Shown here piece by piece: positions 1-11,849 of a stretch of 64,000 bases of DNA. The position numbers were made by a program, and so were the translations under genes. Under the pieces are notes generated by a model. That model was not told the origin of the DNA and ran no database searches. It worked only from the letters and a program-made list of their open reading frames with translations. This DNA comes from Actinernus sp. WN-2022 (Eukaryota; Cnidaria; Anthozoa; Actiniaria; Actinernidae). Numbering within the stretch: position 1 is the stretch's first letter; each line of letters begins with the position of its first letter. Location: NCBI GenBank assembly GCA_030867875.1, contig JAOWCC010000577.1, positions 91,245,740 through 91,309,739 on the forward strand, read 5' to 3'.

Positions 1-82
1 TCGCGCGTGATTGGTTGAATGCGTCACGTGACCCGATATTTATCTCCGCGAGCGGGAAATATCAGCGGATACACCCCCTGTG

Positions 83-396
83 CACACAGCGGTCAAACGT
101 CTGCGCATGCGTTAAAAGTCTTGCAACAACAACGTTTCCAAATAAAATTCAAAGCGAGCCGGCGGCCGTCACTGTTCACAAACCCGCTTTCAAACCTTGA
201 GAACTTCTTTAGTAAATTACGAAACAATTTGGTAAACTCACAGTTTGAAGTTTGTTCAATTTCCCGTCGACTGTGAAAATAAAAGCGTATTTTTCTTAAC
301 TTTTGGGGGTAGAAGTTCACTGTAATACGTTGAAAGGTAATTTTGCGCGGGAAATCTGACCGTAATACGCACGCGCAGACGTTTGACCGCTGTGTG
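83..396. mobile_element. MITE with 24-bp terminal inverted repeats and 9-bp target duplication
   Basis: Ends CACACAGCGGTCAAACGTCT... and its inverse match for 24 bp (83-106 and 373-396). CCCCCTGTG stands on both sides (74-82 and 397-405). A 9-bp duplication points to Mutator-like elements. The interior has no coding sense. Confidence 0.82.
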
Positions 397-405
397 CCCC
401 CTGTG

Positions 406-3400
406 AGCGCATATATAAATATTTGAAGGATGTCAAGCTTCTCTCTCGGGAACTGTTCTCTTCTCAGATCAGATAATGTCCGCAGATAAAATATCAGGGA
501 ATATTCGGACGCCACAAATTTCTATTTATAAATTTATATCTGTATTTATATTGTTTTGATAGCTGTGTTAATCATCCAGGTTGGTTGTATTTGATTCGAA
601 AAATATGTTTATATTCATAAAATTGTATTTCGATCTGAGCTTTAAAGAATTCCTGGTTCGGGATAGCCAAATTATTCATTTTAAAATCATGTCATAGTCC
701 GTTATATATAATAATTCCGCTTCGTTTCATATTCAGTTTATGGGTTGTCTTATCTTCACTCTCGCACTCGATTTGCTTGAGATAATATCTAAATGCATGA
801 CTACTTAATTCTCAGCAGAAATCTTATTAAAATGAGGCACCATTGGTTAATGGTGAGAAAATTGTATCCCCTTGTAATATAGAGTTCGAATGCGCCGATT
901 TTTTTAAAACAAACACCCAAAAAATAACCACCAAATGGCTTGGATGGCTGACAAATGTTCTAATTTCTAATTCGATTTGTGAAAACAATTAAATGAAATC
1001 ACGAAATCCCTATTTGGCGACTCTTTAAAGGGAAACAGAAATAAATGTGACGTGAAAGGAATAACAGTTACATTCTCAACAAACGTAAAACGTTTCACTA
1101 TTTAATGGCTTCGCTGCTGTATCTATCGAGATAGTTTAGCACAAGCCGAGATTTTACTGTCGCATTTTTAACTTTGCCAACTTATTAAGATGTTCACCTC
1201 CAACACCGTTTCTGTTTGTCATCATTATTCTCATTCTCATTATATTCATCTTGATCATTATTATCGTTGCACCTGCACTGACTCACATGAATATAATTGT
1301 GGGCCAAATTATATCTTTAGTCAGTATATATGGCTTGAGATAGTTAAAATATCACCCCATTGAAAGTAACTGACAGGCGGCTTAAATTTCGTAAGTTAGT
1401 TTGAACTTCGATCGAAGTTAGTCGAGTATTGAGCTCATTATACGAACCCCTTGCACTCAAAATCCAATACTTAATATACAAAAGTTGACACTAAAATTAG
1501 GTCTTCAATTCCGTTACCAAGGCTCGGGAACGGGGGATATAAAATGTACTAATGCGTTTTTCCAATCAAACATACAGAACATCTTACGAAAATGGTGCTC
1601 CAAATATACAAGTTCGCTCTTGGGTAGAAAGAGAAAATGGGAAATGCTTGTTCATATTCAATTACCTAGGAATTTATCAAACGACACATCGCTTGAAAAG
1701 AAACAAGTCTTTTTCATAGTTACCTAGGTATACTAAAACACAAAGGAAAATCTATTTGATCACGCTTTATTCAAAACGGAAAATCATAAAAACATTGTAA
1801 ACATTACCAAAACCTGGATAAACAAAAACAGGAAGCAACCAGAACACTACCCGAAGTGGGTAAATATTGTTCTGTGTGTTTCCTTTGCTAGGCCAAACCT
1901 ATTCAAAAGAAAGCTCTTTCTATTCTAGCCGTAAATGTAGTTTGAGTTCCGTATATGCGCAGTTCTCTTCAAGCGAGTTTATTTTTCATGTGCTAAGAGA
2001 AAATACTTTAAACACTAAGGAAACTAAGTCTAAGACAATACGTGCACTTACTAACGGCTTATGTATTTAAAGCTATGAAGAACTAAGAAGGAAACGTCCC
2101 TAGTAAGATAAGGCAGATCAAAAACTAATAATACAAATGTCACTTCTTTGTCCAACTAACCATGCATCGGGAAAAATTCATGCATCTTGATAAAAAAAAA
2201 AAAATTAAAGGTCATGAATTCACTAGGGAATTTCCAGATGAAATATGCTTGATTTTGCTTTCACGTAATGCAGTAGTACTGACTGGCTCTCGTTTAACTC
2301 GTTTATCTCGTGGATAAAATAAGTTAGTTAGGTTATAAACACTTATCCACCACTTTCGGGGACGGTGCAGCCGGGGGGGGGGGGGGGGGCTGCTTTTTTT
2401 GCGAAAAATATATTTTGCCTACATGTAGTTACTTCTCAGTCATTTGACGATAGTTTGGTTTGTGTGTACGTTGATATTTGAAACATCAAAATTGAGGACC
2501 TATCATTTCCTGTCCTGCTCACAGACATTGTCCTTACACAAAAAGTGAAAGCTAGAAAATTCGTCAACTTGTTTCGCCGAGTTTATCATTTTAGCTGGCA
2601 AAACCAAACACACTTCGACCGATCGAGACCTATAACTGGGGCTTATAAGCGGGATGAGGTTTTGCATGGGGACTTTCGTGGAAGAAAATAATGTTGGGCA
2701 AATAACATTACTACATCGTATTTTAGATCCATAATGATCCGTGCATTCAAAAATTAACTCTCGTAGGCTTTTTAGCTTATCGATTCAAATGTTTTCTCCG
2801 ATCCATTTTGATTTATAGATTGGTCGCTTAGCAACAGGTTCCTAGAGAGCGGTTCATGACACGACAAGACATGGCAACATGCGATGTCTTTATGTTTTGG
2901 TCGAATTGTTAGTAAAGCCTCTTTCATACGGGCAATGTTTTCGGTTTGAAACTCCAACGCAACGGTGGCTGGTTTCATCAAGAACTGCACCGTGTAATAT
3001 GGTCAGCTTATGAAAACCTTTTTGCGTTACAGTTTCATGCACGCAAAGTAGATGATTACCTGCTACTCAGGCAACGACCACAACAAAACTTTCGGAGCCA
3101 TTGCATCCGGCGTGTAACACCCTCGTGAAACTGTCCTCGCAACCGGTTCCGTTGCACAAACGTTTTAGACACAACATATCGAGTGAATAGCTAGCTCTAG
3201 TCAAAATAATTATACTCAAGCCTAGACTCGCGGATCACCTGCTTAAATGCTTTAATCTAAAACTATTTTAAGCAATAATCTCCAAGCGAGGAGAAATCAT
3301 TTTAAGATTGACTCTTGCAGAGCAGTGGTTCCTTAAAGTTTCAATGATAACACTTCTAGCACTATTGGAAACATGTTCATTTAGGTCAGTATATTAAGCC

Positions 3401-4137
3401 ACATTCTCAGTAGCTAATCTCGATTGTAAATGCATTCATTTGGCAGCCAATATTCACTATGGCAGTTAAGTATTTTAAGTGGTTTTCAAAGAGGTTTCTT
3501 AGTTTCAGATTACCCATCGAATCCCTAAAACATGGGAAAATAATTTCAAATTTATTACTGATGCGTTTTAATTTAGGATTGGCAAAATATTTCTTGTTCA
3601 CACACTTGAGATTGAGATTGGATTATACCTTATTGAGAAAGATTCAACTATTCCTCACAACTGTAAACTGAATGGAAAGTCCGCTTCGTTTTCAGCCTAA
3701 GACTGTCAAACATTCTATATGTTTCACTATATCGTCGTTAATTATATTTTGTGGAGAGAGCCTAATGGTTTGCTTCCTCCCGAGTCGTATTCCCAAGTAC
3801 TTCTTATGTTTCCCATTGTCTAGACAAAGGGTAAATTATAGGAGGAGCAATATATTTTTAGAAATGTTTATTTGAGTGCAACTCTCAATCCACTTATCCA
3901 TTGAAACCCCGACCACCCCCCACTAGGTGGGATTTGATTTGAAAAATGCTTCAATGTTAGACAATCCCCACCCCCTTGTGCACTTTATGCAGTCAAATGG
4001 AACCAAATCCTCACCTATGGAACAATTTTCTTTCTTGTCTTATGTATTTTTATAGCACGTGAATATGCTATCCGAGGCTTGATTGTTGAAAGTTCTCAAT
4101 GTATGTAACATACATTGTAACAAAATCCCGGGGGACT
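406..4137. other. Non-coding stretch, no gene seen
   Basis: AT-rich sequence with only short, family-less reading frames on both strands. I see no RNA gene and no clear transposon ends here apart from a G tract at 2373-2389. Confidence 0.5.
2373..2389 (+). repeat. Poly(G) tract, 17 G
   Basis: An uninterrupted run of 17 G that could form a quadruplex. Similar runs occur at 22226-22242, 41228-41242 (G), 61979-61994 (G), and as C at about 12024-12038 and 36816-36832. Confidence 0.8.
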
Positions 4138-4184
4138 CCCCTACTGACTTGACAGGGTGCTCGGCCGTCCCTTTTAGGGTGTAA

Positions 4185-5452
4185 AGGCCTGTTCAAACGG
4201 ATGAAACATCGTCCAACATGTTGGATCCAACCGACATTGTTGCACGATGTTGGACGGGGGTGTTCAAGCGGATCCAACATCAATATTATCCAACATGTTG
4301 GATAGTACTGTGATATCGCAAAGGATTCCGATGCTGTTTACGTCCGCCTTCGTCTTCGCGATTTCTCGGCCGAGTTGAGCTCGTAAACCTGTTACTTTGG
4401 CTTTTATGTCTGAGATAGTTATATCTATTCTTTCTTCCATCTCTTCGTAGGCCCTTTCTCTCTTGTTCCTGATATGATAATCTTTGCTTGAAACGTCCCA
4501 AAGGCAAACTCTCTCCGGCAGTAACAGATCTAGCAGTTCGTCAACTTCGGCGTCTGACCACTTTCTCGTCTTGCACTTTTCTTTCCCTGTGTTTACAGCC
4601 TTCCTTTTTCCATTTGTAGGAGTTTTGCTCCTGTTTTCCTGCTCAAAATCTTCTGAAAGTACTTCACTCTCCGCCATCATGGTGCAAACACATTTTAATG
4701 AACAGAGCAAAACATCGGATTGATTAACCCATTAGTATTTTCCCTTTTCAGTGCCTTTTATACATTATAGTCGTATATAGTTGTATATCACGGTTCACCA
4801 TGGCGTGTATGGTTACCAAAGTTTCTAGTGTTTCCTTCCTTTTTTTCAGTTATAGTAATATAAACTGGTAGCTGATGCTAATAATGCTCATTAGTATTTT
4901 TCTCTTGCCTTTTATATATAGTAGTTGTACATAGTCGTTTATATAGTTCACCATAGTTTCCATAGTCCTTTTTATTCTATTCCTTATGTAATATAAATTA
5001 AGTTGTAGCAGTTGTAGTAGTTATAGTTAAATGTTTTTATATTGATCTCACAGATGTAAAGCTACTTAGTAGAGATGCTGTGATTAAACCATTATTATTA
5101 TTACTATTATTATTATTAAACTGAAATGATCGTCTAATCGTCTGTTCGTAAACAAAATCAATCTCCATGGATACAGCGCGAATGACGAATGAAGTGCGCG
5201 TGCGCGAGTCCAACATTGTTGGGAAAGCCGTTCAAACGGATCCAACATGTTGGGACATACTTCATCGATCACGAGAACAAAAGAAATGTTGGACGATGTT
5301 GGATGAAAAGTTTGATTAATTTCAAACTTCATGCAACATTGTCCAACATCATCCAACATCGTCCAACAGGGTGTTCAAACGGATCCAACATGTTGCATCC
5401 AACAATGTTGCATGATGTTGTGCCAACATGTTGCATCCGTTTGAACGGGCCT
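4185..5452. mobile_element. PIF/Harbinger-type transposon, internally deleted, TAA target duplication
   Basis: Left end AGGCCTGTTCAAACGGATG, right end CATCCGTTTGAACGGGCCT: 19-bp inverted repeats with one mismatch. TAA flanks both sides (4182-4184 and 5453-5455). A 3-bp TWA duplication and a Myb/SANT-like ORF inside fit PIF/Harbinger. No transposase is present, so the copy is non-autonomous. Many CCAACATG/CATGTTGG words cluster near both ends as possible subterminal binding sites. Confidence 0.82.
4264..4710 (-). CDS. Harbinger-associated MADF/Myb-SANT-like protein remnant
   Basis: 148 codons inside the Harbinger-type element. After a basic, polar N-terminus it reads TRKWSDAEVDELLDLLLPE, then CLWDVSSKDYHIRNKRERAY and EEMEERI, a MADF/Myb-SANT-like trihelical pattern (W-D-L-W-D-Y-K/R spacing). 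Such proteins are the second ORF of PIF/Harbinger elements and help the transposase bind ends. The last residues run into the inverted-repeat region, so the true C-terminus is unsure and the gene is probably a non-functional passenger. Confidence 0.6.
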   Translation of the reverse strand: MLCSLKCVCTMMAESEVLSEDFEQENRSKTPTNGKRKAVNTGKEKCKTRKWSDAEVDELLDLLLPERVCLWDVSSKDYHIRNKRERAYEEMEERIDITISDIKAKVTGLRAQLGREIAKTKADVNSIGILCDITVLSNMLDNIDVGSA

Positions 5453-6261
5453 TAAAGTTTCAGTGATGGTCCCATTTAGGGAGTCTTTTGACAAAAGGCG
5501 ATTACGTAACAAAACGCGGTACCTTTTAGGGTGTCGTCTGTTTATTTGAAAGGAAATTACAGATAAAGGAGATTGCAGTCTACTGCTTAATTATATGGTG
5601 GTCCCTTTCAGAGTTCAAAATAAAAAACACATTTATTATTTATTTTTTTTGGGTCACGGCTGAGTACCCCTGTCAGGTCAGTAGGGTTCAGTGTAGATGT
5701 CCAGCGAAAATACCCAAGCTAAAACTGATATGTATAGTATTATTAGAAATGACATAGATTAAGTTTAAGATCGCTATTAAAAAGTATGGGCACTGATTCC
5801 ACTCTACCCATCGCTGCAGTAACTCATTTTATGATTCGATTTTGTATTAGGCCATCCCAAGGCCATCCCAAGGCCATCCCAATAAAATGTTTCGTTTACC
5901 ATCGTCCGACCCATTTTTTATTTAGGAAAAGCCAAATAAAATACAGGTTTAAGACCGACCCAATTTTTTGGAAAAGGCAAAAAAAAAGGATTGAAGATGA
6001 TATTTTGTTTAAACTACACCTGGCCGCCCGGTGGTTCGAAGCAGAGTCACATGAAATATCAACGATGAAATCTTGACGTTTGTACTCGAAACAAATCAAA
6101 CATGCATATTATGAAAAGACAATGTTAATACTTGGTTATAATTATTTTTGCTGACTATATCCATGGCGCGCAACCTTCGATTAGTATAAGTCAGCAAATC
6201 TCACTGACTAAAATACAATTATTTAGTCCATTAAGATAATTTGATAAAATATGATAACTTA

Positions 6262-6663
6262 ATAAGGGGGGATTACAGTTGAATTTGTAGGAAAACGATT
6301 GAGAATGGAGGGTGAAATAAAGAGAGGAAAAAAGAAATTAGTACACACCTAATTACCACTCGAGAGCACACCGGGTTGATAGCAGACAAATTTGGTACCC
6401 ATCTGTTAATTATTAGCCAAAATCCTTAATTTTAATTCTTCATAAAACCTTTTTTCCTATTTACTCAAAAACAAATCCAATCGCCCAACTCAATATTTCC
6501 TGATGAAAACCATGAAAAAATCCCAAAAAATATAATAAACTAAGCGAACCTTCAACTGCAAAATGAATGAAGCGAATTTAAAATAACCTACAGTCACAAT
6601 GAGAAATAGCGTAAAAACTACGCAAACGTGGCCAAAAAGCGCATTCAACTGTAATCCCCCTTA
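6262..6663. mobile_element. MITE with TAAGGGGGATTACAG-type ends
   Basis: AAGGGGGGATTACAGTTGAA at the left is mirrored by TTCAACTGTAATCCCCCTT at the right. About 400 bp, AT-rich, no ORF. Confidence 0.65.
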
Positions 6664-7561
6664 AAGTGATAAGTAGTATTTAGAAAATGAGTTGTATTTT
6701 TTGCCGTGTGATATCCGAGCCGAACATAAGGATCTTTAGATTTTAGATCCGATATATTTTTTAAATAAATGACTTCTAAAACTTTGAAGTATTTAGAATC
6801 AAACTAAATAAAAGATTGTACTTTTTCGCTGTCTAAGTGACCCCCACTTACAGTAGTTTTAAAATATATTTTTTAAATACGATGGTAGATATGATAATAT
6901 GAGGAAACCCAAGTGACAACTTGTGGCAGTGTTGACGCCTAAAAGACTACAAGTTCAACTATCAAACAAGATGATATGATATACCTATTTCAAAAACGTT
7001 CCCCGGCCCGAGAATTGAATTTAACCTTCAATTTTCTCTTAGTCAAAACCGCAAAAATAACACTCCGAGATAGAAGAGAAATACCATGCGACTATTTGTT
7101 GCTATTCTTCAACACTAAGTTGCCTTCCGCTCTTGCCGAGCACTATTTAATATATTTAGAGTGACGTGTCTGTCTAGGGCCGGACTATCGCCTGATAGTT
7201 GCCCGCGGAAATTTGATGTTCTCAAAACAAATATTAGCTCGAGAACGAAGTTCAAGGGCTTATATGCTAGTTCCGAGACAAAAACACTCTTTACGCCGAG
7301 ACATGAAGGTCAGTTACTGAATTTAACAAGTTTTTAGACTTCATTTGATTGATGTGGTCTTTATAGAACTCCTCTAAGAAAGGAAACTCAAACGATCGAG
7401 AAAAATACCCTAAAACCCAGAAAAACAAAAGGACAACAGAATACTTTATAAGGTAAGTTTATTTTCTTGATTTAGGAAATACTCGACTGAAATACGGCTA
7501 ATTCCCATACAAACCTTACATTATCACGCGACACAATACCACTCATACATACTAAGAGCAC

Positions 7562-7628
7562 GGGCTGCCTGTGGGAAACACCCTCCGTGAGAGACTCAGC
7601 AAATGCTTATATTCACCACAGGCAGCCC
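7562..7628. repeat. Short perfect inverted repeat
   Basis: GGGCTGCCTGTGG (7562-7574) and its exact complement (7616-7628) around a 41-nt loop. Confidence 0.7.
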
Positions 7629-7750
7629 ACATCTAAGACTGGCCTACCGTTTTCCCAGAGATCGCACGCGCGCATAGTATAAGGAGATAGAGTCGTGTTA
7701 ACCACTGTGACAATCTCCTGTACGGGTTATCTCAATGTCAATTGAATAAG

Positions 7751-7910
7751 TTCAACTTGCAAAGAGTACAAAATGCTGCTGCCAGACTCGTTTTTAATGC
7801 CTCTTTATAAGTTCTGCCATATTACGCCTCTACCTTCACTGGCTCCCTGTAGAATTTTGTATTAAATTTAAAATGTTATTAATTACCTTTACGGCTATTA
7901 ATGGCCTAGC
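7751..7910 (+). mobile_element. LINE reverse-transcriptase C-terminal fragment, decayed
   Basis: Reads FNLQRVQNAAARLVFNA, the common LQxVQNxAARL motif of CR1/L2-like LINEs; frame is lost soon after (frameshift before the LPYY-like part). Confidence 0.65.
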
Positions 7911-8516
7911 ACATTCCTCCTGCGAACTGACTGAAATGACGGCGACAAGAGAGCTAGAGAAGTGATCGAGCAGTTGAGCGTTAATTCAGGAAAGTCTTTA
8001 GAAGAACAAAGCAGGCAGTGAATAGTCTACATTTGTACTTTCTAGGCGAGATGTTTTGGCGGTTTTACCAACAGGTAAAAGCCTTATTTTCCAACTGTCG
8101 AGTTAGACAGGACTTAGCGCCTTCGGCAGTTGTCATTGTCCTATTTGCAAAGCATTGTGAAGGATCAGTTAATCGAAACTAAATACACTGGGACTAAAAG
8201 CCATCTCCCTCTACGATGTAGACGTAGAACTGAAGGAAATTACGGAGATCCCTAAAGTAATATTCGCTTCTGCTGAGGCTGTTCGAGTGAAAGAGTCAGT
8301 CAGGGTCGAGTACATGAACTGATGAAGGAAAAACTGAGCGGGCACTGAGCGACTATTATAGAGGCCGTCAGGTCGTGAATAAATCCCATACTGTAGAGAC
8401 AATGAACTGTGCAATGTTTTGAGTACATATCTTAGATACCGACATATTTACGAGCACACAAAGTTGATTGACTTGTTAATCCATGCGGAAAAGGGAAGAA
8501 TTCAAATTTCAGTAAG

Positions 8517-8708
8517 ATGGCGGCAGGCGCTTATTTTTTCTATCGGCTTCGCCGCTCGCCCATCCACGCTTCGCTCGGATCGGGTACTCGCTCCGCTCGT
8601 ATCAGAAAAGCGCCTGTTCTGCAGGCTATTGGTGATAGTGCATTTACATGCGCAGCTCCAAAGATTTGGAATGTTTTACCACGTACAGGGGTTTCTCGTA
8701 ACGCGTGA
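8517..8708 (+). mobile_element. LINE C-terminal fragment
   Basis: Ends IGDSAFTCAAPKIWNVLP, the xGxRAFSxAAPxLWNxLP motif near the C-terminus of CR1/L2-type LINE ORF2. It lies downstream of ATGGCGGC. Confidence 0.6.
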
Positions 8709-9275
8709 TCGGACGTTTTTATTTTCCGTGACGCGTGATTTTTTTTAAATTATTCTTCGTGATCCGTGCTCAACAGATTTCGCGTGACGCATGAAGAAGC
8801 CAAATAAACATCCGATATTCGTGATTTTACTTCCTATTTCACGTGATTTTTTCCCCGAGACCTCCAAATACTCCGAAACTGACTTTCCCGATTTAGATAA
8901 ACGTTTTTTTTGTCACTATTTTGTATTTTGAAACTCCCTGAGGCTTATCTACGATCTAACTTATAGACCCTTTCAGCTTGCCGGTTTGCTGCCCCATTTC
9001 AGACCACCTGATAGTTCTCCAGAGGATTCAGTGCTTTGTTTTCCAATTATAGAAATTGGTACATTTCCTCCTGGAATACAGAAAAACAAAAACGTATTAT
9101 TCAAGGAAAAGTCACGTGGTCTGGAATGGGGCAACAAACAGGCTAGGTGAAAGGGTCAATTCGCACTTAAAACGGAAATTCGATGATACGTTACTTGCTT
9201 ATTTTCGTGATTCGGGAAAATGTTTTTTTTCTATTCGTGATCCGTGATTCATTATTTTTATTCTTCGTGAACCGT
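8690..9275. repeat. CGTGAT-rich repeat region around a nested MITE
   Basis: Repeated CGTGATxCGTGATT words at 8700-8860 and again at 9205-9275 flank the MITE at 8966-9157, as if one repeat unit had been split. Confidence 0.45.
8966..9157. mobile_element. MITE with GACCCTTTCA ends
   Basis: GACCCTTTCAGCTTGCCGG at the left and its diverged complement at the right; the next inward 25 bp (GCTGCCCCATTTCAGACCAC) are also mirrored. About 190 bp. Confidence 0.7.
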
Positions 9276-10002
9276 TCCGACACACTGCCCCCCTGCACTC
9301 CCCCCCTCCCCTCTCAACTGAAATTAGGCGCGCTGAGACATTAGTGAGTTTTAAAATTCTTTTAAAGTTATACTTTTGTAAAAGTGCTTTTTATTGAACT
9401 CACTAGAATCTTCTATTATAGAAGGAGGTGAGTTTTATTGGAAGAAGAAGGAGAAGAAGAAGAGAAGGTAATATTTATAGAGAACATTTTACCTTTTACA
9501 TCATCTCTCGATAGATTTGTATAACTAGTATACTTAATAGGTCTACTGAATTAAAGAAATGTATTAGAAGAAAATATACAGCAGCTCTTTGGCAGGAAAA
9601 ATATATTACTCGGTAACGAAACTGTTAAGGTTTGATATGTGTTAGATGAATCTATTATGTAGCTTTGGGACTATCTTGCGACTGAAGCCTAGCTAGCCTT
9701 GGCATGATCATCAAGTTACAAAACATATTTTGTGGGTTAGTAAACTTGATATCAAAACACGAGACTAATAAGGAGCACTGAAGGAATTGTGGTAAAAATA
9801 CAAACGAAGACGATCACAATTTATTTACACTCGCTGTAGTAAACGCTCAGATTGCATTATGGTCTGCACGCATTGATTTTGGAGTCCTTGAGCATTACCA
9901 CAATTCAATGTGCTGGCAATGCGCCAACAAATCGGTCCCACTACAAAATTAGTACTGGTGCCTGGCTCGCTTGCTTCAGGCTCGCTCGTTGCTGCAACAA
10001 CA

Positions 10003-10233
10003 ATTCACCCTTCTCACACAGCGGCCTAGACTTGCTCCAAGTCGAACTCGCTGAGTCACTGGGTATGCGATTACTGAAGGACTTTGATAAAGTCTAACAG
10101 CGGCCATGTTGGATAGAAACAATAGATTTTGCGTGGCTAGCCTCGCACTGAGCAGATTCAGAACGAGTTTAGCCCGCAAAAACAAAGGTTTTTATTCTCC
10201 ACTCAACATGGCCGCCGCGTGAGAAGGGTGAAT
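10003..10233. repeat. Inverted-repeat element, 15-bp perfect arms
   Basis: ATTCACCCTTCTCAC (10003-10017) and GTGAGAAGGGTGAAT (10219-10233). It lies directly beside the hairpin element at 10237. Confidence 0.55.
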
Positions 10234-10236
10234 ACT

Positions 10237-10494
10237 CCAGTTTCCTATTCGAAAATTACCGCTGAATGCAATGACTACAGACGCATGTACTCAGGCTTAG
10301 CCTCATTCTGAAGTTAAACATTCATAAATACCAGCGAGAAGGTGGGCTATTCACAACTCTGCGTATTGTTGTAGTTTCGCATTTTGCACCTTCTCGCTGG
10401 TATTTAAGAATGTTTAACTTCAGAATGAGGCTAAGCCTGAGTACATGCGTCTGTAGTCATTGCATTCAGCGGTAATTTTCGAATACGAAACTGG
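10237..10494. mobile_element. Foldback hairpin element, arms about 105 bp
   Basis: Nearly perfect palindrome: CCAGTTTCCTATTCGAAAAT ... GAATACGAAACTGG, with a 50-bp unpaired centre. A second copy is at 46053-46245. Confidence 0.82.
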
Positions 10495-10599
10495 CTGGAC
10501 TATTGCTGATTAAACGCTATAGGGCGATGTTTTGGACGAGGTCTGGGTCTTAGTCGCCGTCTATCTACTGTCGGTATAATGTATTCAATACAGTTGGGG

Positions 10600-10965
10600 G
10601 CTGTGTTAGGACTTGGACATCATTTAAAATATCAATGTTTTATCAATGTTTTATCTTTTATATTATAAGTACTTAAATTAACTATTTAAGCATTTTATAC
10701 CGTTATCGATTCGTTGTTAGTGTATACGGTTATGTCTTAAGTAATATTGTTATGCACATTTGATCATTTTATACCGTTATCGATTCGTTGTTAGTGTATA
10801 CGGTTATGTCTTAAGTAATATTGTTATGCGCATTTGAACATTTTATACCGTTATCGATTCGTTGTTAGTGTATACGGTTATATCTAAAGTAATATTGTTA
10901 TGCGCATTTGAACATTTTATGAAATTTGCGCAATATAAATTAATAAATTATTATTATTACTATTA
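10600..10965 (+). repeat. 74-bp tandem repeat in a LINE-like 3' tail
   Basis: CATTTTATACCGTTATCGAT starts at 10691, 10765 and 10839, a 74-bp period with three copies. It ends in CAATATAAATTAATAAATTA and an ATT microsatellite, as LINE 3' ends do in this window. Confidence 0.7.
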
Positions 10966-11253
10966 TTAGTCTCTTTTTTCCTTAATCTGTGCGCGCGCGG
11001 TCTCTGGTAAAATGGTTATGTTGTAGATTGACTTTTTGTAACCTAGCCCGGACCCTTCAAGCAACATGAGAGCGCCCCGAACACTGATTTCCAGTTCAAT
11101 CTTAGATGTGGGCAGCCAGCGTAGTCACTCATTCATATTCTTCCCAAAAACTGATTAAGCCAATAGGATCATAAGGTAATACCATATCTCGTGTGCATTC
11201 GGTATTTTTTCTCAACTCATACCAAACCCGCCACAGGTAAACCACTGCTATCT

Positions 11254-11259
11254 TTTATT
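11254..11259 (-). terminator. Polyadenylation signal AATAAA next to the stop
   Basis: On the minus strand the stop TGA is followed directly by AATAAA. If used, the 3' UTR would be only a few tens of bases. Other signals further down are possible. Confidence 0.45.
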
Positions 11260-11849
11260 TCACTTGGACTTGACGACAAAGTCACCAAGATCCACCGTAA
11301 AAGTTCCCAGCGTGACGTCTTCATTATTATTCATGACGTCATCACCCGCGGAATCACCCTTCTTTCGATTGACCAACCAAAATGGAACGATATCTGTTAT
11401 CTCTAAAGCAACGATACGACCGCCGTCTGCAAAAGCCATAGAAGATACTTTGGCATCTGGAGTGAAGGCAGTCAAAAGGCATACCCTCCGTTCGTGTAAT
11501 TTCCATAACCTTACTGAGCGATCCTTCGAGTCTAGACCTCCAGCCGTTGTCATAACGATACTGACGTCATCACAAGTGTATATTCGGTGTATGGCACCAT
11601 TATGCGCGCGCACGCTGTGTAAAAGGCTACCACTGTCCAAGCCATACAGCTCCAATCTCCCGTCTATCAAGCCAAGAAGGTAGTGTGCACCATCCTCTGT
11701 AAAGATTGCTTCGTGGACGTGTACTTCCGTCTTAGGGTTACGAATCACATGACCGGATGTGACATCATAGACGTTTGCTCGGTAAAGGTGGCAACTGTTG
11801 TCAAAGGCAATTTCCAGCAGGAAGCGACCATTATTTGACATGCGTAAAT
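11260..11849 (-). CDS. NWD1-like gene, exon 16 (last WD40 blades, stop)
   Basis: 590 nt, acceptor TAATATTTCAG|ATTTAC, ending at TGA (11262-11260). The split codon G|AT gives PDLRMSNNG. Blades seen: ANVYDVTSGH, LELYGLDSGS, VRLWKLHERR, and a last one around VPFWLVNRK. The tail after the last blade is acidic and short (SAGDDVMNNNEDVT). Confidence 0.92.

Larger units (their letters stand above)
4138..5686. mobile_element. Outer inverted-repeat element hosting a nested transposon
   Basis: CCCCTACTGACTTGACAGGG at the left pairs with a near copy at 5655-5686 (CCTGTCAGGTCAGTAGGG), followed inward by TGCTCGGCCGT / ACGGCTGAGTA. The part outside 4185-5452 is the host element, interrupted by the Harbinger-type insertion. 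Confidence 0.6.

Noticed and set aside
11264..11683. A 139-codon plus-strand frame
   Set aside because: Antisense shadow of the last WD40 exon.
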